Shown here: positions 30,892-39,487 of the stretch, piece by piece | Layout: each line of letters opens with the position of its first letter | Position numbering within the stretch: the stretch's first letter is position 1 | Source of the DNA: Sulfuricella sp. | GTDB taxonomy: Bacteria > Pseudomonadota > Gammaproteobacteria > Burkholderiales > Sulfuricellaceae | Direction: 5' to 3' | Length of the DNA stretch: 39,487 nucleotides | Assembly (NCBI GenBank): GCA_028714315.1 | Contig: JAQTMN010000022.1 | Location: 1-39,487, forward strand | Made by a program: the position numbers and the translations under genes | Notes under the pieces: model-generated | What the model was told of the DNA's origin: nothing | Databases searched by the model: none | Seen by the model: only the letters and a program-made list of their open reading frames with translations

Positions 30892-31773
30892 TCATTCATA
30901 CCCCAGACTCTTCACCGCCCGCTCGTCGTCGGCCCAGCCGCTTTTCACCTTGACCCACACTTCGAGGTAGACCTTGCCGTCGAACAGCTTTTCCATGTCC
31001 AGCCGGGCCTGGGTGCCGATTTCCTTGAGCTTCTCGCCTTTCTTGCCGATCAGGATCGGCTTCTGGCTTTCCTTGTCGACGATGATGGCGGCAAAAATGC
31101 GGCGCAGCTCACCGACGGTTTCGAACTTCTCGATTTCGACGCTGACGGAATAAGGGATTTCGTCGCCCGACAGGCGGAATACTTTCTCGCGCACGATTTC
31201 GGCGGCGAGAAAACGTTCGCTGCGGTCGGTTATTTCATCCTCGCCGAAGATTGGCTCGCCTTGCTTCAGATGGCGGCGGATTTCCTGAACCAGGTCGGGC
31301 AGTTGCGCATCGCGCTTGGCGCTCACCGGGATGATCGCCGCGAAGGGAAATGCGGCCGACACTTTTTCGATGAACGGGAGCAAGGTGGCCTTGTCGCGCA
31401 CCAGGTCGAGCTTGTTGAGCACCAGCACCACCGGCTGGTCGCGCGGCAGCAAGCGCAGGACTTTCTCGTCGCGTTCGTCGAACCGCATCGCTTCGAGCAC
31501 GAACAGCACCACGTCCACGTCCGACAGGGACTGCGTGACGGTGCGGTTCATCACCCGGTTCAGCGCGCTCTGGTGCTGCATCTGGAAGCCAGGCGTATCG
31601 ACGAACACATACTGCGCATCAGCGTCGGTGCGGATGCCGACGATGCGGTGGCGGGTGGTCTGCGCCTTGCGCGAGGTAATGCTGATTTTCTGCCCGACCA
31701 AATGGTTGAGCAGCGTCGATTTGCCCACATTGGGGCGGCCGACGATGGCGATGTATCCGGTGCGAAATTCCAT
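30892..31773 (-). CDS. era: GTPase Era, 16S rRNA processing
   Basis: A 293-residue Era. The N-terminal GTPase domain has VGRPNVGKS (11-19), DTPGFQ and NKLDLV. The C-terminal KH domain (about 210-293) contains [20 protein letters not shown] followed by [12 protein letters not shown]. Era binds the 3' end of 16S rRNA and is needed for 30S maturation. It lies downstream of rnc, as in most Proteobacteria. The rnc-era gap holds a repeat element also found between lepA and lepB. Confidence 0.97.
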   Translation of the reverse strand: MEFRTGYIAIVGRPNVGKSTLLNHLVGQKISITSRKAQTTRHRIVGIRTDADAQYVFVDTPGFQMQHQSALNRVMNRTVTQSLSDVDVVLFVLEAMRFDERDEKVLRLLPRDQPVVLVLNKLDLVRDKATLLPFIEKVSAAFPFAAIIPVSAKRDAQLPDLVQEIRRHLKQGEPIFGEDEITDRSERFLAAEIVREKVFRLSGDEIPYSVSVEIEKFETVGELRRIFAAIIVDKESQKPILIGKKGEKLKEIGTQARLDMEKLFDGKVYLEVWVKVKSGWADDERAVKSLGYE

Positions 31774-31785
31774 ATGGGTCTCTTT

Positions 31786-31853
31786 GGGGCTGGTAGCTCG
31801 TAGCAGGTAGCTGGTTGTGCGGCTTCGCCGCTTGGGTTTTTGCTACAAGCTAC
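31786..31853 (-). repeat. Intercistronic repeat element between rnc and era
   Basis: Read on the coding strand it begins at the rnc stop (TAGCTTGTAGC), contains a small hairpin GCGGC-GAA-GCCGC, and ends with GCTACCTGCTACGAGCTACC then AGCCCCAAAGAGA in front of the era ATG. The ends pair (GTAGCTTGTAGC with GCTACGAGCTAC, one wobble). The same layout occurs at 33741-33832. Confidence 0.75.
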
Positions 31854-32527
31854 CCGCTACCGGCCACCAGCTCCCGCATGGCACTACTGGCCGCCGACTG
31901 CTCGGCGCTGCGGCGGCTGGCGCCTTGGCCGCGGGTGCAGATGCTCAATCCGGGAATGGCGCATTCAACCTCGAAGCACTGCTGGTGCGCTTCTCCGGCT
32001 ATCGACAGAACGGTGTAATTGGGCAGCGGAATTTTGCGGCCCTGGAGATATTCCTGCAGCAGGGTTTTCGGATCCTTGCCCAGGGTTTTGGGGTCGAGCC
32101 CTTTCATGAGCGGTTCGAACAGCCGGGCTATCAGCTGTTCGGCCGCAACAAAACCGGCATCGAGGTAAACCGCGCCGATGATGGCTTCGAGCGTGTCGGC
32201 GAGAATCGAGGGACGGCGATAGCCGCCGCTTTTCAGCTCGCCCTCCCCCATCAGCAGGTAGTCGCCCAGATTCAGCGCCGAAGCGATTTCGAAGAGCGTC
32301 TGTTCCTTGACCAGGTGGGCGCGCATGCGGGACAGGTCGCCCTCCGCCACGCGGGTATGCAGGTGAAAAAGGTGAGTGGCGATGGCGCAATTCAACACGC
32401 TGTCGCCGAGAAATTCCAGCCGTTCGTTGTGCGGCACGCCGTGGCTGCGGTGGGTCAGCGCCCGGCGCAGCAGCGCCGCGTCCTTGAATTCGTATCCGAT
32501 CCGCCGCGTCAGCGTTTCAATGCCCAT
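31850..32527 (-). CDS. rnc: Ribonuclease III
   Basis: A 225-residue RNase III. The nuclease domain has the signature [17 protein letters not shown] (E38, D42) and [19 protein letters not shown]. The double-stranded RNA-binding domain follows (about 155-223) with [12 protein letters not shown] and [13 protein letters not shown]. It processes rRNA precursors and many double-stranded RNAs. The last codons and the TAG stop run into the intercistronic repeat. It begins 9 bases after the DUF4845 stop. Confidence 0.97.
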   Translation of the reverse strand: MGIETLTRRIGYEFKDAALLRRALTHRSHGVPHNERLEFLGDSVLNCAIATHLFHLHTRVAEGDLSRMRAHLVKEQTLFEIASALNLGDYLLMGEGELKSGGYRRPSILADTLEAIIGAVYLDAGFVAAEQLIARLFEPLMKGLDPKTLGKDPKTLLQEYLQGRKIPLPNYTVLSIAGEAHQQCFEVECAIPGLSICTRGQGASRRSAEQSAASSAMRELVAGSG

Positions 32528-32536
32528 GCGGGAAGA

Positions 32537-32908
32537 TCACTCGCCTTTCGCGCTGGTCGAAGCGGTGAAGTCCATGCAGGCGCTGAGATTGGCCGCCACC
32601 GGCACTTTGACGGAATAGTCCACGCTTACCGTCGCTTCGTTCCCTTCGCGCGAGACGGTGACATCTTCCGGTTTGACGTTATGGATGTTATCGATGTCCG
32701 CGCGCTTGAAAAAGGAATCCATCAACTCCTTCGGCGACATGGTTTTCAGATCCCCGCTGGTTGCCATGACATTGAGAATCTTCTTTACCGACATGAATTC
32801 CAGGTAAGCCGGCACCAGCTTGGCTGTCAGGATGGCGCCCGCCACCACCAGCCCCGCGATGAATACCATACCGATCAACGTAGCGCCTTGCTGTTTTTTT
32901 CTATTCAC
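32537..32908 (-). CDS. DUF4845 single-pass membrane protein between lepB and rnc
   Basis: A 123-residue protein from a GTG start at 32908, chosen because GGAGAGG lies 5 bases upstream and the lepB stop is 13 bases away. A longer frame from 32959 would overlap lepB. After a basic start (NRKKQQGATLIG) comes one membrane segment (about 10-32, MVFIAGLVVAGAILTAKLVP), then a periplasmic domain (ELMDSFFKRADIDNIHNVKP). The Q-G-A-T-L-I-G start resembles a prepilin-like leader. Members of DUF4845 sit at this spot in many Betaproteobacteria; function is unknown. Confidence 0.88.
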   Translation of the reverse strand: MNRKKQQGATLIGMVFIAGLVVAGAILTAKLVPAYLEFMSVKKILNVMATSGDLKTMSPKELMDSFFKRADIDNIHNVKPEDVTVSREGNEATVSVDYSVKVPVAANLSACMDFTASTSAKGE

Positions 32909-32921
32909 GGACCTCTCCCCC

Positions 32922-33725
32922 TTAATCGATCGATTGCCCGATGCGTTTGAAGTCGTCAAAATTCCACCAGATCATGAAAGCCTTGCCGACGATGTTGCGA
33001 TCCGGCACAAAGCCCCAGTAGCGGCTATCGTTGCTGTCGTCGCGGTTGTCGCCCATCATGAAGTAATGCCCCTGCGGCACGGTGCAGGCAAAACCTTCCT
33101 CATTGTAAACACAATGATCGCGGTCGGGAAATGGCTTCACGTCGCCCAGGCGCAGGGTGGGCATATCCGGCTGCACCAGCGTGAGGTGGTTGTGCGCCCC
33201 TGCCTTTTCGCGCAGCTGGATCGCCGTCACGAAATTCAGTCCGCTTTTGACGTAGCTGTAATCGCCCTGATTTTCGACCTGCAACGGTTTTCCGTTGATG
33301 GTGAGCCGCTTGTCGCGGTAGACGATCTTGTCGCCGGGCACGCCGATCACGCGCTTGATATAGTCCAACGAGGGATCGGCGGGGTAGCGGAACACCATCA
33401 CATCGCCATTTTTCGGCTGATGCACGCTGATGATTTTCCGGTTGATCACGGGCAGGCGAATGCCATAGTCGAACTTGTTCACCAGGATGAAATCCCCCAC
33501 CAGCAAGGTCGGCATCATCGAGCCGGAGGGAATCTTGAACGGTTCCACCAGGAACGAGCGCAGCAGGAATACCACCAGGATGACCGGAAAGAAGCTCTTG
33601 GAATACTCGACCAGCAAGGGTTCCTTGGCGCCGGCGGTGCGCTTCGGCTGCAATGCGTAAATATCGATGAGCCAGACGACGCCGGTGACTACCAGCGCGA
33701 TCAGCATGATCAGTGGAAAGTTCAT
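32922..33725 (-). CDS. lepB: Signal peptidase I
   Basis: A 267-residue inner-membrane protease that cleaves signal peptides from exported proteins. Two membrane segments lie at about 3-22 and 44-60. The catalytic Ser69 is in IPSGSMMPTLLVGDF and the general base Lys124 in DYIKRVIGVPGD. Further boxes are NGDVMVFRYP and YFMMGDNRDDSNDSRYWG. It is in the standard lepA-lepB-(DUF4845)-rnc-era order. Confidence 0.97.
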   Translation of the reverse strand: MNFPLIMLIALVVTGVVWLIDIYALQPKRTAGAKEPLLVEYSKSFFPVILVVFLLRSFLVEPFKIPSGSMMPTLLVGDFILVNKFDYGIRLPVINRKIISVHQPKNGDVMVFRYPADPSLDYIKRVIGVPGDKIVYRDKRLTINGKPLQVENQGDYSYVKSGLNFVTAIQLREKAGAHNHLTLVQPDMPTLRLGDVKPFPDRDHCVYNEEGFACTVPQGHYFMMGDNRDDSNDSRYWGFVPDRNIVGKAFMIWWNFDDFKRIGQSID

Positions 33726-33740
33726 GGGTAACCCTCTTTA

Positions 33741-33828
33741 GGGCTTGTAGCTGGTAGCTGGTAGCCGGTAGCAAAAACAAGCGCTTCGCGCACATTCAAG
33801 CTGCCAGCTGCAAGCTGCAGGCTGCAAG

Positions 33829-33832
<4 letters not shown>
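33741..33832 (-). repeat. Intercistronic repeat element between lepA and lepB
   Basis: On the coding strand it begins at the lepA stop (TAGCTTGCAGCCTGCAGC), passes a small hairpin GCGC-GAA-GCGC, and ends GCTACCGGCTACCAGCTACC then AGCTACAAGCCCTAAAGAGG in front of the lepB ATG. It has the same layout and end words as the element at 31786-31853, but longer arms made of extra AGCTGGT-type units. Confidence 0.75.
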
Positions 33833-35622
<1,790 letters not shown>

Positions 35623-35633
35623 ATTTTGTCAGT

Positions 35634-35660
35634 AAAAAAGGGCACTTTGCGGTGCCCTCT
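35634..35660 (-). terminator. Rho-independent terminator just upstream of lepA
   Basis: On the minus strand the stem GGGCAC-CGCAAA-GTGCCC is followed by six T (plus-strand A run 35634-35639). The A-rich side AGAAAGA pairs partly with the T run and lengthens the stem. It sits 22 bases after the glutaredoxin stop and 11 bases before the lepA ATG. Confidence 0.8.
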
Positions 35661-35681
35661 TTCTTTTGGGAAAGCCGGATT

Positions 35682-35933
35682 TTACAGGATTCTGCCGAAA
35701 TAAGCAGCAAGCGCGGCGGGATCGAGATGGTAGTGGCAGATTTCCTCGCCGTTCGCGACCAGCACCGGCACCAGATGGCCATAGCGCTGTTCGAGGGCTT
35801 CATCGTCATCGACATCGACAACTTGCAAGGAGAACGGATACGCCGATCGTAGCGCGTCGAGCGCGGCGATCATGTCGTGGCACAGGTGGCAGTATTCGCG
35901 GCTATAGACCGTCAATCGCGCGGCGCCGCTCAT
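35682..35933 (-). CDS. Glutaredoxin-like small thiol protein
   Basis: An 83-residue thioredoxin-fold protein. The N-terminus LTVYSREYCHLCHDM has the redox pair C15-H-L-C18, followed by DVDDDEALEQRYGHLVPVLV with the cis-proline VPV. It belongs to the DUF836/glutaredoxin-like group common in Betaproteobacteria next to mucD and lepA. It overlaps the mucD stop by 4 bases, so the two are coupled; longer frames run antisense to nothing but mucD sequence. A terminator follows. Confidence 0.9.
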   Translation of the reverse strand: MSGAARLTVYSREYCHLCHDMIAALDALRSAYPFSLQVVDVDDDEALEQRYGHLVPVLVANGEEICHYHLDPAALAAYFGRIL

Positions 35934-37306
35934 TTCAGCCTGATCGACACGAACAGGGCGCGCGGGCCGCGCCGCACCAGCAAGGCGATGCTCTGCCCCG
36001 GCTTGTAGCCGGCAAGAATACGGTTGAACTGTTCCACGCCTTTGACGTCCTTGTTGTCGATGGACATGATCACGTCGCCGCGCCTGATGCCGGCGCGGGC
36101 AGCCAGCCCGATCGCGTCTTCCACCACCACGCCATGCGTAATTTGCAGCTCTTTTTTTCCTTCGGCGGGAAGCTCGCCCAGCCTCAAACCCAGCTTGCCG
36201 GAAGGCGTATCGGCCTTGCCGGGGCGCTGCACGACCGGCTCGGCAGGCGCCTCGCCCACCGTCAGGCTCAAATCCTTGGGCGCGCCATTGCGCCAAACCT
36301 GCACCACCACCGGCTTGCCGGGCTTGGTCGCCGCGACCAGGAGCGGCAGTTCGGTGGCGCGCGCCACCGGCTTGCCGTCGAATTTCAGCACCACGTCGCT
36401 CGGCTCCAGACCGCCCTTTTCCGCCGGGCCGCCTTTTTCCACGCCGGCGATCAGCGCGCCTTCCGGCGTTTTCAGGCCGAACGACTCGGCCAGGTCACGC
36501 GTCATTTCCTGGATGATCACGCCAAGCCAGCCGCGGCTAACCTTGCCGTGGGCGCGCAGCTGATCGGCGATATTCATCGCCACGTCGATGGGAATGGCGA
36601 AAGCGAGCCCCATGTAGCCGCCGGTGCGGCTGTAGATCTGGGAATTGATGCCGACCACCTCGCCCTTGAGGTTGAACAGCGGCCCGCCCGAATTACCCGG
36701 ATTGATCGCCGCGTCGGTCTGGATGAAAGGCACGTAGTTTTCCTGTGGCAAGGAGCGCCCCTTGGCGCTGACGATGCCGGCGGTCACGCTGTTCTCGAAA
36801 CCGAACGGCGAGCCGATTGCCGCGACCCACTCGCCCACCTTGACCTGGGCGGGATTGCCGATGGTCACCCTTGGCAAACCGGCGGCCTCGATCTTGATCA
36901 GCGCGACATCCGATCTCAGGTCGGCGCCGATCACCTTGGCCTTGAATTCGCGCTTGTCGGTCAGGCGCACGGTGACTTCGTCGGCCGCATCCACCACGTG
37001 GGCATTGGTGAGGATGTAGCCGTCGGCGCTGACGATGAAGCCCGAGCCCTGGGCCTTCGACTCGAATTCGCGCGGGATCTCGCCGTGAGGAGAGCGATAG
37101 CGGCGGAAGAAATCCAGCAGCGGGTCGCCCTCGGGCAGGTTGGGAATTTGGGGGAACAAATCCTCGAAGCTGATCGTCTGGGTGGTGCTGACGTTCACCA
37201 CCGCCGGGCCTTGCCGCTCGACCAGTTCGGTAAAATCGGGCAGCTCCCTGGCAAGGGAAAACACCGGAAACGACAGCAGGAATAAGGCGCACAGTAATTT
37301 CTTCAT
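35930..37306 (-). CDS. mucD: Periplasmic serine protease DegQ/MucD
   Basis: A 458-residue HtrA-family protease of the envelope stress regulon. It has a signal peptide (about 1-20), then a trypsin-like domain with the catalytic triad H103 (TNAHVV), D133 (RSDVAL) and S206 (GNSGGP), and two PDZ domains (about 260-345 and 370-455). It degrades or refolds damaged periplasmic proteins. I start it at ATG 37306 (MKKLLCALFLL) because this gives the signal peptide; an upstream ATG adds 17 unlikely residues. It lies downstream of rseC in the sigma-E operon. Confidence 0.95.
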   Translation of the reverse strand: MKKLLCALFLLSFPVFSLARELPDFTELVERQGPAVVNVSTTQTISFEDLFPQIPNLPEGDPLLDFFRRYRSPHGEIPREFESKAQGSGFIVSADGYILTNAHVVDAADEVTVRLTDKREFKAKVIGADLRSDVALIKIEAAGLPRVTIGNPAQVKVGEWVAAIGSPFGFENSVTAGIVSAKGRSLPQENYVPFIQTDAAINPGNSGGPLFNLKGEVVGINSQIYSRTGGYMGLAFAIPIDVAMNIADQLRAHGKVSRGWLGVIIQEMTRDLAESFGLKTPEGALIAGVEKGGPAEKGGLEPSDVVLKFDGKPVARATELPLLVAATKPGKPVVVQVWRNGAPKDLSLTVGEAPAEPVVQRPGKADTPSGKLGLRLGELPAEGKKELQITHGVVVEDAIGLAARAGIRRGDVIMSIDNKDVKGVEQFNRILAGYKPGQSIALLVRRGPRALFVSIRLK

Positions 37307-37333
37307 ATTCCGACGGCCTCTGCAAGGTTGATC

Positions 37334-37352
37334 GCTATGTAATAAACATAGC
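37334..37352. other. Small perfect hairpin between rseC and mucD
   Basis: GCTATGT-AATAA-ACATAGC forms a 7-bp stem with a 5-base loop, in the 55-base gap between rseC and mucD. There is no T run, so it is not an intrinsic terminator. It could be an RNA processing or regulatory site. Confidence 0.4.
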
Positions 37353-37361
37353 CGCAAAGGC

Positions 37362-37844
37362 TTACTTCTTCAAACCGGCGCCGCTCTCGACGAAGCGGAT
37401 CGGCGCATCGGCGACCCGGCTCAGGACTACCGGCTGATATCGCCCGCCGAAACCCGTTTCGGCCGAATGCGCCTTGAGCCACAGGAAACCCGCCGCCAAA
37501 CCCGCCACCGCGCCCGCCACCGCATACCCGTCGCGCGATGCGGCATCCGCCAGCGCGCTTCCGGCCACGGCGCCGACAAACAGCAGCAGCAAAGGCAGCA
37601 GATAAAGCAGCAGCGTGCCTTTCAACAGGGCGGCTTCCTCCAGGCCGACCACGACGCGGTCGCCCACCTTGGCGCCGACGTCGTTACGGGCACGGTAAAG
37701 CGGGGCTTTCCGGCCGAGGAAGCCGGCCAGCACCGAGGTGCCGCAATGGCTTTCGCTGCAGCCGCTGCAACTCGACTTACGGTTGGCTTGCACGTAAGCG
37801 ATGGAATCTTCCACTTTCACCACCACGGCTTCGGTCTCGATCAT
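37362..37844 (-). CDS. rseC: RseC/MucC-family membrane protein
   Basis: A 160-residue inner-membrane protein. The N-terminal cytosolic part has a cysteine cluster, C26-S-G-C29 with C34 (CSGCSESHC), and the typical GAKVGDRVVVGLEE. Two membrane segments follow (about 75-97 and 104-122). RseC proteins take part in SoxR reduction and in sigma-E regulation. It overlaps rseB by 4 bases. Position between rseB and mucD is the usual one in Betaproteobacteria. Confidence 0.93.
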   Translation of the reverse strand: MIETEAVVVKVEDSIAYVQANRKSSCSGCSESHCGTSVLAGFLGRKAPLYRARNDVGAKVGDRVVVGLEEAALLKGTLLLYLLPLLLLFVGAVAGSALADAASRDGYAVAGAVAGLAAGFLWLKAHSAETGFGGRYQPVVLSRVADAPIRFVESGAGLKK

Positions 37845-38827
37845 GGCGAGGCGGCTCTCGCGGTATTGACGACGGCGTTGCCGATTTGCATCACGGTCAC
37901 GGCGGGCACTTCGCCCAGCACCGTGATCTGGTGATTCGCCAGCGTGCGCGTGTAGAAATTGGTGGCCCCCTGGCGCGCCACGCCCTGCATGGTCTTCATG
38001 CCGGCCTCGACGGGCTCGATGAAAACCGAAACGGTCGCCAGCCCGTCCGAAAACACCAGGTGATCGACCGGTGCCTCTTTCCCCGGCATCGTGCGCTTCA
38101 TCGCGGTGACCTGGCTGAAACCGGGGAGTAGCGGTTTCACCGCCCAGTCCAGGTCGTTCTCATGCAGTTCGGTCGCGGGCGCGGGGCTGTTGGAGATCAC
38201 CACTTTCCGGCCGGAAATTCTCGGCTTGAGCGCTTCCCTGTCGATCGGCCCGCCGATGGTGAGCTGGGTAAAGGCAAACTGCCCGATCACCTCGTTCTTT
38301 TCGTTCAGCGTGCTAGCCTTCAACAGCAGGCCCGTGGCATGGTCGCTCCACAACTTCAGGCGGTAGCGGTATTGATCCTTCGGCTCCAGCACCAGCACGT
38401 CGCAAACATGGCCGGCGATCCGGTCCTGCTCGGCAAAACGGACCTTGTAGTTCTGGCCGATCGCGTCGATCCGCCGTGGCAGCAGCGCGGGAAAGGACTT
38501 CTCGATTCTTCGCTTTTCCACCACGATGGAGGCGTCGCTATCCGGCCTGAAACACAGCACTTCGCCATTGTTGCGCACCACTTCGCGGGGCGCGCCATCC
38601 AGAGCCTCGACCTTCTCATGCTCGCCGCTTTCGTTCCGGAGATGCGCGATCCGGCTGGTTTCGACCCGATCGCCGTATTGATAGATGAAGGTTCCGCTGT
38701 AGTTGAGCTGGTGCGCCGCGGCGGCGACCTTCTTCAGCGTTTCCAGCGCATCGGCCTGATTCGTCGTTTCAGCTTGCGATGCACCGGAAAGGACAAACAG
38801 GGCCGTCACAAGGAATAAAGCTCTCAT
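37841..38827 (-). CDS. rseB: Sigma-E factor regulatory protein RseB/MucB
   Basis: A 328-residue periplasmic protein. The signal peptide is about 1-20 (ending SGASQA). The MucB/RseB fold follows, with LNYSGTFIYQYGDRVETSRI, YRYRLKLWSDHATGLLLKAS and, at the C-terminus, VDHLVFSDGLATVSVFIEP. RseB binds RseA in the periplasm and shields it from proteolysis until lipid or LPS signals release it. It overlaps rseA and rseC by 4 bases each. Frames reaching further upstream are antisense-like extensions into rseA and are rejected. Confidence 0.95.
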   Translation of the reverse strand: MRALFLVTALFVLSGASQAETTNQADALETLKKVAAAAHQLNYSGTFIYQYGDRVETSRIAHLRNESGEHEKVEALDGAPREVVRNNGEVLCFRPDSDASIVVEKRRIEKSFPALLPRRIDAIGQNYKVRFAEQDRIAGHVCDVLVLEPKDQYRYRLKLWSDHATGLLLKASTLNEKNEVIGQFAFTQLTIGGPIDREALKPRISGRKVVISNSPAPATELHENDLDWAVKPLLPGFSQVTAMKRTMPGKEAPVDHLVFSDGLATVSVFIEPVEAGMKTMQGVARQGATNFYTRTLANHQITVLGEVPAVTVMQIGNAVVNTARAASP

Positions 38828-39324
38828 TGACCCCGATCCTGCGTTTTTTCGAGAGAGGCGCGCTGGTAGCGGACGGTATCCTGCGCGGCATGGGAATATT
38901 CCTGGTGTGCGATCAGGTAACTGCTGACATTGAGCGCCGGCGGGCCGGCTTCGGCGACGACGGTGGCTGCCGCGGGGCCGGCGCCGTTCCCGCCGTTGAT
39001 CTGGAACGCCACCCAACCCACCACGGAAAACGCCGTGACCGAAGCCGCCGCGGACAGCGCGATCAGGGTGCGCCTGGGTGCCGGCGCCGAAGATCGGCTG
39101 GGCGCCAGGATGGTCGGCTCTTGAGCCAGGCGCTCGGAAAAGCGCGCATCGAAGTCCGCCGAAAGAGGTGAATTTTGCCGCAGCGTGTCGCGGATCAGGT
39201 GATACGTCAGCCAGTCCTGTCGCAGGCTTTCCCGCTCGTGGCCTTTGGCCGCGGCGAGCAGTGCCATGGCTTCTTTCTGCTCCAGTTCGCCGTCCACCAG
39301 TGCGGATATTCGACTTTTCATCAT
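38824..39324 (-). CDS. rseA: Anti-sigma-E factor RseA/MucA
   Basis: A 166-residue membrane anti-sigma factor. The N-terminal cytosolic domain (about 1-65) has ISALVDGELEQKEAMALL and QDWLTYHLIRDTLR, which hold sigma-E. A membrane segment spans about 84-106 (TLIALSAAASVTAFSVVGWV), and the periplasmic tail binds RseB. I start it at ATG 39324, which overlaps the rpoE stop as TAATG and has GAGG 5 bases upstream; a GTG at 39330 and ATG 39321 are alternatives. Cleavage by DegS and RseP type proteases would release the sigma factor. Confidence 0.94.
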   Translation of the reverse strand: MMKSRISALVDGELEQKEAMALLAAAKGHERESLRQDWLTYHLIRDTLRQNSPLSADFDARFSERLAQEPTILAPSRSSAPAPRRTLIALSAAASVTAFSVVGWVAFQINGGNGAGPAAATVVAEAGPPALNVSSYLIAHQEYSHAAQDTVRYQRASLEKTQDRGQ

Positions 39325-39487
39325 TACCACCTCGTGTCTTTAGCCGTACCCAGCAAGGGGCGCAATTTCTCGGCGATCGCCTCGCGGGCGCGAAATATCC
39401 GCGACCTCACCGTGCCTATCGGGCAATTCATGACGCCCGCGATGTCTTCGTAACTCATGCCTTCGATCTCGCGCAGCGTGATTGCCG
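39324..39487 (-). CDS. rpoE: RNA polymerase sigma-E factor, C-terminal part
   Basis: The last 54 codons of an ECF sigma factor cut by the window's right edge. The visible part is region 4, with AITLREIEGMSYEDIAGVMN then CPIGTVRSRIFRARE, the helix-turn-helix that reads the -35 element. The end is LRPLLGTAKDTRW. It is followed at once by rseA (TAATG overlap), rseB, rseC and mucD, the classical envelope stress operon. The promoter, usually autoregulated, is outside the window. Confidence 0.93.
   Translation of the reverse strand, partial: AITLREIEGMSYEDIAGVMNCPIGTVRSRIFRAREAIAEKLRPLLGTAKDTRW

Noticed and set aside
37841-39016. Longer RseB starting inside rseA
   Set aside because: The extra 63 residues are arginine-rich frame-shadow sequence; the signal peptide begins at 38827.

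Overview
The window is GC-rich chromosomal DNA from a betaproteobacterium, most likely of the Nitrosomonadales/Gallionellales type. I infer this from the conserved blocks rpoE-rseA-rseB-rseC-mucD-grx-lepA-lepB-DUF4845-rnc-era and tsaB-rimI-udg, and from the style of the proteins. No rRNA, tRNA, CRISPR array, integrase, transposase or phage structural gene was seen. Both edges cut genes: an arylesterase/TesA-like gene at the left and rpoE at the right.

Layout. 1-1715: the 3' end of a GDSL esterase gene, converging on an OmpR-type regulator with a very short histidine kinase. 1766-4461: selenium use for tRNA (selD, divergent mnmH) and thpR. 4504-5132: a vapBC-type toxin-antitoxin pair with a palindromic putative operator. 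5273-7161: a PrxQ/Bcp peroxiredoxin and a PIN-PhoH ATPase. 7525-17493: an accessory signalling region with three c-di-GMP-type proteins. These are a zinc-binding CZB protein with a degenerate GGDEF motif, a 1116-residue PAS-GAF-PAS-PAS-GGDEF-EAL-REC protein, and a membrane GGDEF-EAL protein whose periplasmic domain carries a CxxCH c-heme site. Between them lie a LysR regulator, a small protein of unknown function and LplT.

17593-21420 (minus strand): lemA with two TPM-domain genes, and the tsaB-rimI-udg operon. 21833-29152 (plus strand): a stress-flavoured run of ku, ligD, a 4-TM holin-like protein, an HI0933-type flavoprotein, the yqjD/yqjE/yqjK-like trio and a BON lipoprotein. This run is bracketed by two inverted copies of a 130-145 bp repeat. 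29342-39487 (minus strand): rhlE, then the era...rpoE envelope-stress, translation and secretion block.

The gaps are rich in palindromic repeats: a 24-bp inverted repeat, paired 18-bp palindromes, GAATTC-centred palindromes just after stop codons, and an element that fills both the lepA-lepB and rnc-era gaps. The observations I rate highest are the c-heme GGDEF-EAL sensor, the degenerate CZB-GGDEF protein, the repeated intercistronic element in the lepA/lepB/rnc/era operon, the intrinsic terminator directly in front of lepA, and the inverted repeat pair around the Ku-LigD block. I did not find a clearly new multi-gene defence or biosynthetic system.
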